NCBI RefSeq assembly: GCF_039503195.1
Contig: NZ_JBCJKP010000001.1
Span: forward strand, 6,200,001 to 6,264,000
Direction: 5' to 3'
Origin: Streptomyces mirabilis
Lineage (GTDB): Bacteria; Actinomycetota; Actinomycetes; Streptomycetales; Streptomycetaceae
DNA: 64,000 bases
Position 1 is the stretch's first letter. Each line of letters opens with the position of its first letter. The notes beneath the pieces were generated by a model. That model saw only the letters and a program-made list of their open reading frames with translations, did not search any database and was not told the origin of the DNA. The position numbers and the translations under genes were made by a program. Shown piece after piece: positions 9,676 to 19,514 of this stretch.

Positions 9676-11382
9676 GTGAGGACAGCGAAACTGGGGCCGG
9701 CGGAGCGCGCCGAGTCCCTGGCGGGAATGGCCGAGCGTGAGCTGGATGTGCTGGTGGTGGGCGCGGGCGTGGTCGGTGCGGGGACGGCGCTCGACGCCGT
9801 GACGCGCGGCCTGTCCACGGGTCTGGTCGAAGCACGTGACTGGGCGTCGGGCACCTCCAGCAGGTCCAGCAAGCTGATCCACGGCGGCCTGCGCTATCTC
9901 GAGATGCTCGACTTCGCCCTCGTGCGCGAGGCCCTGAAGGAGCGTGGGCTCCTTCTGGAACGCCTGGCACCGCACCTGGTGAAGCCGGTGCCCTTCCTCT
10001 ATCCGCTCCAGCACAAGGGCTGGGAGCGGCTGTACGCGGGATCGGGCGTCGCGCTGTACGACGCCATGTCGATGACGAGCGGACATGGACGCGGACTGCC
10101 CGCCCACCGCCATCTGACGCGCGCCCACGCCCTGCGCATAGCACCCGCCTTGAAGAAGGACGCGCTGGTCGGCGCGTTGCAGTACTACGACGCACAGGTG
10201 GACGACGCCCGTTATGTGGCCACGTTGGTGCGCACGGCGGCGGCGTACGGCGCGAAGGTCGCCAACCGTGCCCGCGTGACCGGATTCCTGCGCGAGGGCG
10301 AGCGTGTGGTCGGCGCCAGGGTGCAGGACGTCGAGGGCGGCGGGGAGTACGAGATCCACGCCAAGCAGATCGTCAACGCCACGGGCGTGTGGACCGACGA
10401 CACCCAGGCCATGGTGGGCGAGAGAGGTCAGTTCCACGTACGGGCCTCCAAGGGCATCCACCTGGTCGTGCCGAAGGACCGGATCAACGCCGCGACGGGT
10501 CTGATCCTGCGCACGGAGAAGTCCGTCCTCTTCGTGATCCCCTGGGGGCGGCACTGGATCATCGGCACCACGGACACCGACTGGAACCTCGACAAGGCCC
10601 ACCCCGCGGCCTCCAGCGCCGACATCGACTATCTGCTGGAGCGTGTGAACTCGGTGCTCTCGGTGCCTTTGACCCGCGACGACGTGGAGGGTGTGTACGC
10701 GGGACTGCGGCCGCTGCTCGCGGGCGAGTCGGACGCGACCAGCAAGCTCTCGCGCGAGCACACCGTGGCCCATCCGGTGCCGGGACTGGTGGTCGTGGCG
10801 GGCGGCAAGTACACGACGTACCGGGTGATGGCCAAGGACGCGGTCGACGAGGCGGTGCACGGCCTCGACCAGCGGGTCGCCGAATGCGTCACCGAGGACA
10901 TCCCCCTGCTCGGGGCCGAGGGGTACCGGGCGCTGTGGAACGCGCGGGCGCGCACCGCGCAGCGCACCGGACTCCATGTGGTCCGCGTGGAGCATCTGCT
11001 GAACCGGTTCGGTGTGCTGGCCGAGGAGATATTCGAGCTCATCGCCGCCAACCCCGCGCTGGGCCAACCCCTTCCGGCCGCCGAGGACTACCTCAAGGCC
11101 GAGATCGTCTACGCCGCCTCGCACGAGGGCGCGCGGCACCTGGACGACGCGCTGACCCGGCGCACCCGTATCTCCATCGAGACCTTCGACCGCGGTACGC
11201 GCAGCGCCCGCGAGGCCGCCGATCTGATGGCGCCGGTGCTCGGCTGGGACAAGGACCAGATCGAGCGCGAGGTGGAGCACTACGAGAAGCGGGTCGAGGC
11301 GGAGCGGGAGTCCCAGCGTCAGCCGGACGACCAGACGGCGGACGCGGCGCGGCTGGGGGCGCCGGACATCGTGCCGCGTTGA
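9676..11382 (+). CDS. glpD: Aerobic glycerol-3-phosphate dehydrogenase
   Basis: 568 residues from GTG 9676, with GGGAGG 5 nt upstream; an earlier in-frame start at 9466 would add 70 unlike residues. FAD-binding GxGxxG near the N-terminus (VLVVGAGVVGAGTALDAV), the family block SSRSSKLIHGGLRYLEMLDF, WIIGTTDTDWN, and the GGKYTTYRVMAKD block, followed by the C-terminal all-helical DAO_C domain. It oxidises sn-glycerol-3-phosphate to dihydroxyacetone phosphate at the membrane and passes electrons to menaquinone. No glpF or glpK is adjacent, so this copy stands alone. The 260-bp region between its start and the divergent 8206-9414 gene holds two TTGTCCACA-like boxes. Confidence 0.92.
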   Translation: MRTAKLGPAERAESLAGMAERELDVLVVGAGVVGAGTALDAVTRGLSTGLVEARDWASGTSSRSSKLIHGGLRYLEMLDFALVREALKERGLLLERLAPHLVKPVPFLYPLQHKGWERLYAGSGVALYDAMSMTSGHGRGLPAHRHLTRAHALRIAPALKKDALVGALQYYDAQVDDARYVATLVRTAAAYGAKVANRARVTGFLREGERVVGARVQDVEGGGEYEIHAKQIVNATGVWTDDTQAMVGERGQFHVRASKGIHLVVPKDRINAATGLILRTEKSVLFVIPWGRHWIIGTTDTDWNLDKAHPAASSADIDYLLERVNSVLSVPLTRDDVEGVYAGLRPLLAGESDATSKLSREHTVAHPVPGLVVVAGGKYTTYRVMAKDAVDEAVHGLDQRVAECVTEDIPLLGAEGYRALWNARARTAQRTGLHVVRVEHLLNRFGVLAEEIFELIAANPALGQPLPAAEDYLKAEIVYAASHEGARHLDDALTRRTRISIETFDRGTRSAREAADLMAPVLGWDKDQIEREVEHYEKRVEAERESQRQPDDQTADAARLGAPDIVPR

Positions 11383-11518
11383 TCGGGCCCTGCTGTCGGC
11401 GAGGGCCTGCCCGGGAGTTCCAGGGGGTTCCCGGTGGCCCCGGGGTTCCCAGGAGTTCCCGTGAACGTCACTCGAACGGGTGTCGTGAGCTGGGATCTTT
11501 GCTCGAAACCCGGCCGTT

Positions 11519-11936
11519 CTACTGGGTGCCAGGGCAGAACTCGGCGGCGAGCAGGTCGGGTTCGAGCTCCGGGTCCTCGATCCCGTCCGTGTTCACCCGG
11601 AAGGTGAGGACACGACGGCCGTCGACGGTGGCCGCGGTGCGCACGTAGCTGCCGGACATGTGGCTGTCGTGCCCCCACACCGTGGTGCCGCACGACAGTT
11701 TCCGGATACAGACCCATGCCGTACAGGCCGTGTGCGGCGCGGGTGTCGAGCATCTCGCGCGGTTGGCGGGGCGGGAGCGCCGCGGACCTGGGGGTGTGAC
11801 GGGCGGCCGAGGGTGTGGTGGAGTGGGAAGGACCGGCGGTCGGCATCAGGCGCGGCAGGTCGATCGGGGCCGGCGACAGGACGGCCAGAGGCGCGGGTAT
11901 GACCAGGAGTGTCCGAGGTGTCCGGGGCGCAGCCAT
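11519..11936 (-). pseudogene. Decayed secreted serine hydrolase (D-Ala-D-Ala carboxypeptidase/beta-lactamase type)
   Basis: An intact start region remains: AAGGAAGGA before ATG 11936 and a signal-like MAAPRTPRTLLVIPAPLAVL. The frame continues to LDTRAAHGLYGMGLYP, then the homologous sequence resumes in a different frame as KLSCGTTVWGHDSHMSG and RVNTDGIEDPELEPDLLAAE, ending at TAG 11519. The frame changes near 11700-11712. KLSCGTTVWGHDSHMSG is the C-terminal (KTG-like/HxG) region of secreted serine hydrolases about 400 residues long. The middle, including the SxxK nucleophile, is deleted. Homology is inferred from recognition only; a sequencing error could explain the frame change but not the deletion. 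Confidence 0.6.
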
Positions 11937-12121
11937 CGGTGTTCCTTCCTTGTTGCGGCACATCATGGGAGGACGGACCTGTGCGCACGAGCGGGTGGTC
12001 CGCAGGTGAGGGGCGTGCCGGTCGTCGGGGGCTTGTAGGCCGAAGGGCCCCCTGGGCGCTGAGCGCTTGTCGGGTGAGGGACAATGAAGGCTCTGTCAGG
12101 GCGGGTTGCATGAGGGGACGC

Positions 12122-14419
12122 ATGTCGGAGGCGGAGCGGGCGGGAGCATCCCGTCAGGACAAGAGCGAACGTCTCCTCGCCGGGCGCTACCGGCTGGGAG
12201 ATGTTCTCGGCCGCGGCGGCATGGGCACGGTGTGGCGGGCCCAGGACGAAACGCTGGGCCGCACGGTCGCCGTCAAGGAGCTGCGGTTCCCGTCGAGCAT
12301 CGATGACGACGAGAAGCGACGGCTGATCACGCGCACGCTGCGTGAGGCCAAGGCGATCGCGCGGATTCGCAACAACGGCGCGGTGACGGTCTTCGACGTG
12401 GTCGACGAGGACAACCGGCCGTGGATCGTGATGGAGCTCGTCGAGGGCAAGTCGCTCGCCGAGGTCATCCGCGAGGACGGCCTGCTCACGCCGAAGCGCG
12501 CCGCCGAGGTGGGGCTCGCGATACTCGACGTGCTGCGTTCCGCGCACCGCGAGGGCATTCTGCACCGCGACGTGAAGCCGTCGAACGTGCTGATCTCCGA
12601 CGACGGCCGGGTCGTGCTGACCGACTTCGGCATCGCGCAGGTCGAGGGCGACCCGTCGATCACCTCGACCGGCATGCTGGTGGGCGCCCCCTCGTACATC
12701 TCGCCGGAGCGGGCGCGCGGGCACAAGCCCGGCCCCGCGGCCGACCTGTGGTCGCTGGGCGGGCTGTTGTACGCGTCGGTCGAGGGCGTGCCGCCGTACG
12801 ACAAGGGTTCCGCGATCGCGACGCTCACCGCGGTGATGACCGAGCCGGTGGAGCAGCCGAAGAACGCGGGCCCGCTGGAGAACGTGATTTACGGGCTGCT
12901 CGTGAAGGACCCCGCGCAGCGGCTCGACAACGAGCGCGCCCGGGCGATGCTCAGCGAGGTGGTCTACGCCCCCGAGCCCAAGGAGACCGTGCCGGAGCCG
13001 GCGGACGCGACGAAGGTCGTGGTGCTGCCGCCGGTGCCGGACGAGGGCCGGGGCAAGAAGAGTTCGGGTGGCTCGGGCGGTTCCGGGGCCAAGCGGGGCG
13101 AGGAGGCCGGGGAGCGGCTGCGCGGAGCGCTGCGTTCCGTGCGGAAGGCCGCCTCGGTCGCCGGTGCGGCCACGGCGGCGGCCACCGCTGCGGCGACGGC
13201 CCGTGCGAAGTCCGGCGCCGCGGGCGGGACGGGCGGTGCGAGCGGCGCGGGTGGTGCCGGCGGTACCGCGGCTTCCGGTTCGGTGGGCGTGGAGGGGGCG
13301 GCTCCGGTCGCTCCGAAGGCTCCCCCGGCTCCGCCGCGCGTGGACGTGTCGAAGCCCGCCGCGGCTGCGGCGAAGTCCGGGACGGTCACGCCCGGCCAGG
13401 GCGACAAGGCGGCGGAGGGCTCCCCGAAGCCGGGCGTGCGTGACGGCGCGCCAGTTGGCTCGGCCTCCGGCCCCGCCGGCTCGAAGGGGGCTCTCGGCTC
13501 GGCGGGTTCGGGAGGTTCCGGCTCCACCGGCTCCACCGGTTCGGCCGGTTCGGCCGGCGAGGCCAGGCCTGCCTCCGGGTGGCCCGTGGCGCCCGAGCGG
13601 CCGCCGCGGCCCGTGCCGCGGGCACCGCTCACCGATGTGGTGTCGCGGCGGACCCTGGTGATCATCGCGGTGGTCGTGGCGCTCGCCGTGATCGGCACCG
13701 TGCTGGCCCTGACCCTCGGTGGCGGTGACGACAGCGGGGCGAAGAACGGCAAGAGCGGTGACACCAAGGCGGCCGCGTCCAACGGGGTGACCGCGGGCAG
13801 CGGCGGCAAGGGCGCGACCAGCGGCTCTCACACCGACAGGGGCGACAAGACGGACGGTGCCACCGGGTCGGCCGGGGACGGGAGTTCGGGCGGCGCGCCG
13901 AACACCGACGCGTCGGGCAGCGCCGCCGCCACGAACGGAACGAGCGGGACGGGCGGCGACGGCAAGGAGTCGGGCTCCTCGGGCTCCACCGCCGTGTCGA
14001 CGTACGAGGGCGGCCAGGGGTTCAAGATCGGGCTGCCCAAGGGGTGGAAGTACCAGTCGACGGATGACGCGGGAGCCCGCTTCACCGGTCCCGACGGGCA
14101 GAAGCTCCTCGTCGGCTGGACGACCACGCCCAAGAGCGACCCCGTGGCGGACTGGAAGAACCAAGAGGGGTACATGGTGCGCTCGCAGTACAAGCGGGTG
14201 CGCATAGAGAAGGTGGACTACCGCGGTTGGAACACGGCCGACTGGGAGTTCACTTATCAGGACGGCGGCACGAAGTACCGGTCGATCGACCGCGGGTTCG
14301 TCGTGAACGACCATCTCGGGTACGGGCTGATGTACACGGCGAAGGCATCCGACTGGGACAGCGAGCTGCGCAAGGACACCTGGAAGACCCTGACGGCGAC
14401 GTTCCAGCCGAAGTCGTGA
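12122..14419 (+). CDS. Membrane serine/threonine protein kinase (paralogue 1 of 5)
   Basis: 765 residues from ATG 12122 (GAGGGG just upstream; ATG 12110 also possible). PknB-type kinase domain in about residues 20-290: Gly loop GRGGMG (30-35), Lys52, HRDVKPSN with Asp150, DFG 168-170, SPE 194-196. Then an approximately 220-residue Gly/Ala/Ser/Pro linker, one transmembrane helix at about 508-533, and an outer region: a Gly/Ser-rich spacer and a C-terminal globular domain of about 140 residues (GQGFKIGLPKGWKYQS ... WEFTYQDGG ... TFQPKS). All catalytic residues are present. The outer domain is not PASTA and recurs in the four following genes. Confidence 0.92.
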   Translation: MSEAERAGASRQDKSERLLAGRYRLGDVLGRGGMGTVWRAQDETLGRTVAVKELRFPSSIDDDEKRRLITRTLREAKAIARIRNNGAVTVFDVVDEDNRPWIVMELVEGKSLAEVIREDGLLTPKRAAEVGLAILDVLRSAHREGILHRDVKPSNVLISDDGRVVLTDFGIAQVEGDPSITSTGMLVGAPSYISPERARGHKPGPAADLWSLGGLLYASVEGVPPYDKGSAIATLTAVMTEPVEQPKNAGPLENVIYGLLVKDPAQRLDNERARAMLSEVVYAPEPKETVPEPADATKVVVLPPVPDEGRGKKSSGGSGGSGAKRGEEAGERLRGALRSVRKAASVAGAATAAATAAATARAKSGAAGGTGGASGAGGAGGTAASGSVGVEGAAPVAPKAPPAPPRVDVSKPAAAAAKSGTVTPGQGDKAAEGSPKPGVRDGAPVGSASGPAGSKGALGSAGSGGSGSTGSTGSAGSAGEARPASGWPVAPERPPRPVPRAPLTDVVSRRTLVIIAVVVALAVIGTVLALTLGGGDDSGAKNGKSGDTKAAASNGVTAGSGGKGATSGSHTDRGDKTDGATGSAGDGSSGGAPNTDASGSAAATNGTSGTGGDGKESGSSGSTAVSTYEGGQGFKIGLPKGWKYQSTDDAGARFTGPDGQKLLVGWTTTPKSDPVADWKNQEGYMVRSQYKRVRIEKVDYRGWNTADWEFTYQDGGTKYRSIDRGFVVNDHLGYGLMYTAKASDWDSELRKDTWKTLTATFQPKS

Positions 14420-14644
14420 GGCACGGGCCCGAGCCCACGTCGTGAGCCGCGTGCTCATGCCGTGAGGTTCGGGCCGGTTCGCCCGGGGTGTCTGTTGTAG
14501 GGGTCGGTCACGGGGCGGTGACATCTCGCATCCCGACATTGCGGGTTGCCTCCGGCACGTATCGTGAGTGGTTGCGGACCGTACGAAGCCGTAACGGGAC
14601 GCGAGGCGAACGGAATTGACCACCGGGCGGCCGGGGGAGGCGTC

Positions 14645-17491
14645 GTGGACGACTATGCGGGTCGGGTACTCGCCGACCGTTACCGCCTGCCGCTGCCGCC
14701 CTCCGACGAGTACGAACTCGCCGAGAGCCGGGCCTTCGACACCTACAGCGGTCAGGAAGTCCTCGTCCGGCAGGTGCCGTTGCCGGAGGTCGTCGAGGCG
14801 GAGATGCTCGACGCGGACGGGCTGCCCGAAGGGTTCGTGGCGCGGGACGGCGGGGCGCGGCGCGCCTCCGCACGGACCACGCGCAGGCCCACCGAACCCG
14901 CCGTACTACGGGCGATCGAGGCGGCGCAGGCCGCCGCGCAGATTCCCGACCATCCCCGGCTGGACCAGGTCTTCGACGTGTTCGCCGAAGGCGGGTCGTT
15001 GTGGATAGTGAGTGAACTGGTGCCCGCGCGGTCGCTGGCCGCACTGCTCGCCGAGAAGCCGCTGAGCCCCTACCGGGCGGCCGAGGTCGCCGCCGACGTC
15101 GTCACCGCGCTGCGGGTGCTGCACGCGCACGGATGGGTCCACCGCAACATCACCGTGCGCACGGTGCTCGTCTGCGACGACGGCCGGGTGATGCTGACCG
15201 GCCTGGCCGCCGGCGCCGCGGAGGAGGCACTGTGCGGGTACGACCCGGTGCCGGTACAGGACTTCGAGGGTCCCGGGGGTGAGGGAGGCGTGGGCGCCGG
15301 TTCGCCCCTCGCGGGTCCCGGTGCGGATTCACGAGCGGGTACGGGTACGGGCGCCGGTGTCCCGCGTGGGGCGGCCGGCGCGCGCGGTGCCGCGCCTGGT
15401 GGAGCGACCGGAGGACTGCCCGGTGGGGGAGCCGGTGGTACTTCCGGCGGGAGGCCCGGAGCCTCGTTCGGCGCGGTGGTCGCCAGTGCGCAGGGGGCCG
15501 ATGCCGAGGCCGCGCGGCGGGCCGCGATCGAGGCGCGGGCCGAGAACACCACTCCCGTGGGGGAGCCGCCCGTCGACGGCGGAGCGGCCCTGGCGCGCAG
15601 GGCGCTGGAGGCCGGAGGCGACGCCCGGGCGGCCCGGGCCGGAGCCATCGCCGCGTACCGGGCCGGAGCCCGGGCCGCGGCCCGTGTGCACGAGCAGCAG
15701 CGGGGCGGTCCGGCGGCACTGCCCGCGCCCCGTCCCGCCCCGCCGGAGGACGGCTCCGCTCCGGGGACCCAGGGCTCCGGGCAGGGTGGGGAGCAGCGGC
15801 CGGAGACCCCGCCCCCCGGTCAGATCGCCGACCCGTACGGCGTCGGTGTGGGACGCGCGGGCGCGTGGCCCGGCGCGCAGCCCCGCCCCGGAAGCGGCCC
15901 CGGTACCGCCACTGGCGTCAACGGCCCCGGATTCGGTGGCCCCGGTCCCGACCCAGCTCCCGGCGGCCATGGCGGTCAGGGGCACCCGGCGCTCCCCGGC
16001 CCCCCGGCCGGTCATGGAAGTACACACAGCGGCACCGCGGTTCCCCCAGGAATCCAAGGCCCCCACGGCGCCCAGAGCCACGGCACCCCCGCCCTCGTGC
16101 CCGGGCAGCAGTCCACCCCCGCCCCGACGCCCAACGGCCGCTGGGACGAGCTGGTCGCCGGTGCGCCCCCGCGGCGCGGTCCCGCCACCGCGCTCGCCGC
16201 GGAGCGGGCCCGGCAGGCGCGGATGGCCGTCGTCGGTCCGGTGACCGAGCGATGGGCGCCGGAGCAGGCCGGGCCGGTGCACGAGAACTGGCAGTTGGCG
16301 GCGCCGATCGGTCCCCAGACCGATCTGTGGGCGCTGGGCGCCCTGCTCTTCCGGGCCGTGCAGGGACACGCGCCCTACCCCGAGGACAACACCGCGGAGC
16401 TGGTGCAGCTGGTGTGCGCGGAGCCGCCCGCGTTCGCCGAGGAGTGCGGGCCACTGCGGCCCGTCGTGGAGTCGCTGCTGCGGCAGGACCCCACCGAGCG
16501 GCTGGACTTCGAGGAGCTGAGCGGCTGGCTGCGCTCGCTGGTGCGGTCCGCGCCGGAACCCGAGGCGGGCGCGCACGTGGTCGCGGCCCCGCCCCTCGAC
16601 CCCAGCCGGCTACCGATCGTACGGCGCAGGGGCGAGCTCGTCCGCAGGCGCCGGGCCGGACTGCCCGCGACCAGCGCGCACGCCCGCCACAAGCGCGCGA
16701 AGCACGACCGGCAGGCGAGGCCGGCCAGGTCGACGGAGACGGCCAAACCCCGCAAGCTGGGCCGGAACCTGCTCCTGCTGGTCCTGCTCCTGCTGGTCGC
16801 GGCGGTCGCGTACGCGATGGTCTTCATGCCGAAGAAGACCGACCCGAACAGCGACGCGAACGGCGAACGGACCGGCTCCGCGAGCCAGGTGAGCCCGGCA
16901 CCCGGGAACACCGCGGGCACGGGCGCCGACGGCAGCGCCAGCAGCCGGCCGCGCCCGGACCAGACCTCTCCCGGCGCGGACACGAACCCTTCGGGCGGCG
17001 CCAGTTCGACGACCTCGCGGTCCAACGACCCAGCGGTCGGCCAGGGCTTCACCCTGCGCAAGGACTCCGAGGGCTTCCAGGTCGCCGTGGCCAACGGCTG
17101 GAACCGCACGCCCAAGAACGGGCGCGGCCAGGTGGTCTACTCCCAGGGCGACTTCGAGCTCATCGTCGTACCCGGACGGGACAGCACCAGCAAGTACGGC
17201 GGCGATCCGCTGACGTACCAGCGCGAGACCGAGAGCGAGTTGCAGCCGTTCCGCGACTCGACGTGGGCCACGTCCAGCGGGATGCGGCGGATCGACGTGG
17301 GCGGACGGACCATGGCCGAGGGGCAGTTCACCTGGCAGAACTCCGCGGGTCAGTCGCTGTACGTCCGCAATCTCGCGATCATCGTCGGCGGCCACTACCA
17401 CGTGGTGCAGGTGCGTGGCCCGGAGGCCGAACGGGACGAGGTCACGAGGCTGTACGAGCAGGCGTCGGCGACCTACCAAGTCACCGGCTGA
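14645..17491 (+). CDS. Membrane pseudokinase with activation-segment insertion (paralogue 2 of 5)
   Basis: 948 residues from GTG 14645 (GGGGGAGG upstream). Recognisable kinase lobes lack catalysis: no Gly loop (PPSDEYELAES), VRQ in place of VxVK, HRN instead of HRD (167-169), TGL instead of DFG (185-187). After residue ~200 comes about 330 residues of Gly/Pro/Ala-rich sequence, and the C-lobe resumes at TERWAPEQAG (APE kept) and TDLWALGALLFRAVQGHAPYPE to about 640. A basic stretch, one transmembrane helix (about 704-730, LLLLVLLLLVAAVAYAMVF) and an outer domain like those of its neighbours (GFQVAVANGWNRTPKN ... AEGQFTWQN) follow. Probably a scaffold or allosteric partner of the adjacent kinases. 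Confidence 0.85.
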   Translation: MDDYAGRVLADRYRLPLPPSDEYELAESRAFDTYSGQEVLVRQVPLPEVVEAEMLDADGLPEGFVARDGGARRASARTTRRPTEPAVLRAIEAAQAAAQIPDHPRLDQVFDVFAEGGSLWIVSELVPARSLAALLAEKPLSPYRAAEVAADVVTALRVLHAHGWVHRNITVRTVLVCDDGRVMLTGLAAGAAEEALCGYDPVPVQDFEGPGGEGGVGAGSPLAGPGADSRAGTGTGAGVPRGAAGARGAAPGGATGGLPGGGAGGTSGGRPGASFGAVVASAQGADAEAARRAAIEARAENTTPVGEPPVDGGAALARRALEAGGDARAARAGAIAAYRAGARAAARVHEQQRGGPAALPAPRPAPPEDGSAPGTQGSGQGGEQRPETPPPGQIADPYGVGVGRAGAWPGAQPRPGSGPGTATGVNGPGFGGPGPDPAPGGHGGQGHPALPGPPAGHGSTHSGTAVPPGIQGPHGAQSHGTPALVPGQQSTPAPTPNGRWDELVAGAPPRRGPATALAAERARQARMAVVGPVTERWAPEQAGPVHENWQLAAPIGPQTDLWALGALLFRAVQGHAPYPEDNTAELVQLVCAEPPAFAEECGPLRPVVESLLRQDPTERLDFEELSGWLRSLVRSAPEPEAGAHVVAAPPLDPSRLPIVRRRGELVRRRRAGLPATSAHARHKRAKHDRQARPARSTETAKPRKLGRNLLLLVLLLLVAAVAYAMVFMPKKTDPNSDANGERTGSASQVSPAPGNTAGTGADGSASSRPRPDQTSPGADTNPSGGASSTTSRSNDPAVGQGFTLRKDSEGFQVAVANGWNRTPKNGRGQVVYSQGDFELIVVPGRDSTSKYGGDPLTYQRETESELQPFRDSTWATSSGMRRIDVGGRTMAEGQFTWQNSAGQSLYVRNLAIIVGGHYHVVQVRGPEAERDEVTRLYEQASATYQVTG

Positions 17492-17646
17492 GCGATTTCC
17501 TTCCTCATGAACCGCTGAACGCCGAATGGTTCCCTCCCGTACACGGAAGGGAGAACCGTCACAGTGCGGTCTCCGTACGACCCCGCCGGTTCCCTGCGCG
17601 GGGACCGATCTTTAGTCTGACCCTGTCAATACCATTGCGGGGAAAC

Positions 17647-19404
17647 GTGAATCAGATGCAGGGCCTGCTCCTCGCGGGCCGCTACCGACTTGTCGAATCC
17701 ATCGGCAGCGGTGGCATGGGCCGCGTGTGGCGTGCGCACGACGAGGTGCTGCACCGTGCCGTCGCGGTCAAGGAGCTGACGGCCGCGCTGTACGTGACGG
17801 AGAGCGACCGGGCCGTGCTGTTGGCGCGCACCCACGCCGAGGCGCGGGCCGCCGCCCGGATCAACCACTCGGCCGTCGTCACCGTGCACGACGTCCTGGA
17901 TCACGACAACCGGCCCTGGATCGTCATGGAGCTGGTCGAGGGCAACTCACTGGCCGACGAGGTCAAGGAGAAGGGGCGCGTCGAACCGGCCGAGGCGGCG
18001 CGGATCGGGCTGTGGGTACTGCGCGCCCTGCGCGCCGCGCACTCCGCCGGCGTGCTGCACCGTGACGTGAAGCCCGGCAACGTACTGCTGTCCTCCGACC
18101 GGCGGGTGCTGCTCACCGACTTCGGGATCGCTCAGGTCGAGGGCGACACGACCATCACGCGTACCGGCGAGATCGTCGGCTCGGTCGACTACCTGGCGCC
18201 CGAGCGGGTGCGCGGGCACGACCCCGGCCCGTCCGCCGACCTGTGGGCGCTCGGCGCGACGCTGTACACGGCGGTGGAGGGGCGCTCGCCGTTCCGGCGG
18301 ACCTCGCCGCTGACCACCATGCAGGCCGTGGTCGACGAGGAGCCCGCGCCGCCGCAGCACGCCGGTCCGCTCGGGCCCGTCATCACCGCGCTGCTGAACA
18401 AGGACCCGGCCGTGCGGCCCGGTGCGGAAGAGGCCGAGCAGATGCTCGCCGAGGCCGCGGAGGGGCGCCGGCCGAGTGCGGCGCAGGCGTATGTGCCGAC
18501 GCAACAGCACGTGGACACGGGCACCATGGGGATCGGCGCGCAGCGGGTGGCGCCCTACGGGACGGCGCCCCAGGGGACGGGATCGCACGGCGCCGCGCCC
18601 CACGGACCGGGGGCGCACGAGACGGCGTCGCACGGGTCCGTGGCGCATGGATCGGGCGCGCACGGGGCGACGCCGACGCTTCACGCGCCGGTGCCCGGGC
18701 CCCTGGGCGAGGGCACCGGCTCCGGGGGCGCGTCCGGGAGACGGCGCCGCGGTCGTACGATCGCTCTCGTGGTCGTACTCGCCGCCCTGATCGGCGGTGG
18801 CGGCGCCGTGGCCATGCACTATGTGAACGGCGCACGGACCGACGACACCCACAACAGTGCCTCGCCCGGCACCGCGCATCCCGGCACCACCAAGCCCGGG
18901 AGCACCCCGACCGCGACTTCGGGCTCCCAGGAGCCGTCCGGCGCCGTGCCCGACACCTGGGTGCAGCGGGACGACGTCGAGGGCTTCACCATCTCCCTGC
19001 CCGACAAGACCTGGCAGCGGCAGGCCAACGGCAACCAGGTCGACTACACGCCCGACGGCGGCAAGCACTTCGTCCGCATCGCCATCGACGACTCGCCGGA
19101 CTTCCCCACGCCGTACGCACACCAGCAGGACCTGGAACAGCAGTTGACCAAGCTGGTCGACTACCACCAGGTGCAACTGCAGTCCAACACGTTCCGCGAC
19201 TGCCCGGGCTCCCTGTGGGACTTCACCTGGACCGCGCTGCCGAAGCAGACGCCGTTCCCCGGCAAGCGGCGGGCGATCGAGCAGACGTACCGCAGCCGGG
19301 AGGGTGTCGAGTACGCGATCTACATGTCCTCGCCCGCGGCGGACTGGGACACGGCGCGCCGGCAGTTCGACGTGATTCTCCGCAGCTGGCTCCCCAAGAC
19401 CTGA
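17647..19404 (+). CDS. Membrane serine/threonine protein kinase (paralogue 3 of 5)
   Basis: 585 residues from GTG 17647 (GGGGAA upstream; ATG 17656 possible). Gly loop GSGGMG (20-25), Lys42, HRDVKPGN near 138, DFG near 158, APE in VDYLAPERVRG. The kinase domain ends near 275; a His/Gly/Ala-rich repeat linker follows (units like GAHETASHGSVAHGSGAHG), then a transmembrane helix at about 371-393 and an outer domain (GFTISLPDKTWQRQA ... WDFTWTALPKQ ... ILRSWLPKT) of the shared type. All catalytic residues are present. Expected to phosphorylate Ser/Thr in response to a cell-surface signal. Confidence 0.92.
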   Translation: MNQMQGLLLAGRYRLVESIGSGGMGRVWRAHDEVLHRAVAVKELTAALYVTESDRAVLLARTHAEARAAARINHSAVVTVHDVLDHDNRPWIVMELVEGNSLADEVKEKGRVEPAEAARIGLWVLRALRAAHSAGVLHRDVKPGNVLLSSDRRVLLTDFGIAQVEGDTTITRTGEIVGSVDYLAPERVRGHDPGPSADLWALGATLYTAVEGRSPFRRTSPLTTMQAVVDEEPAPPQHAGPLGPVITALLNKDPAVRPGAEEAEQMLAEAAEGRRPSAAQAYVPTQQHVDTGTMGIGAQRVAPYGTAPQGTGSHGAAPHGPGAHETASHGSVAHGSGAHGATPTLHAPVPGPLGEGTGSGGASGRRRRGRTIALVVVLAALIGGGGAVAMHYVNGARTDDTHNSASPGTAHPGTTKPGSTPTATSGSQEPSGAVPDTWVQRDDVEGFTISLPDKTWQRQANGNQVDYTPDGGKHFVRIAIDDSPDFPTPYAHQQDLEQQLTKLVDYHQVQLQSNTFRDCPGSLWDFTWTALPKQTPFPGKRRAIEQTYRSREGVEYAIYMSSPAADWDTARRQFDVILRSWLPKT

Positions 19405-19514
19405 CGGGCCGGACGGACACGAACCGGTCACAACCGGTCTGACGAGGCCGGATAACAACCATCGCGCGGTCCGGGGCCCGGAGCGCGTCCGTCCGGTGCG
19501 GCATGATGGGGCGT

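Noticed and set aside
15865..19404. An 1179-residue frame on the plus strand joining the pseudokinase region to the next kinase
   Set aside because: Only its part after 17647 is a real kinase; the earlier part is a shifted-frame shadow of the pseudokinase gene (Arg/Pro/Ala-rich).
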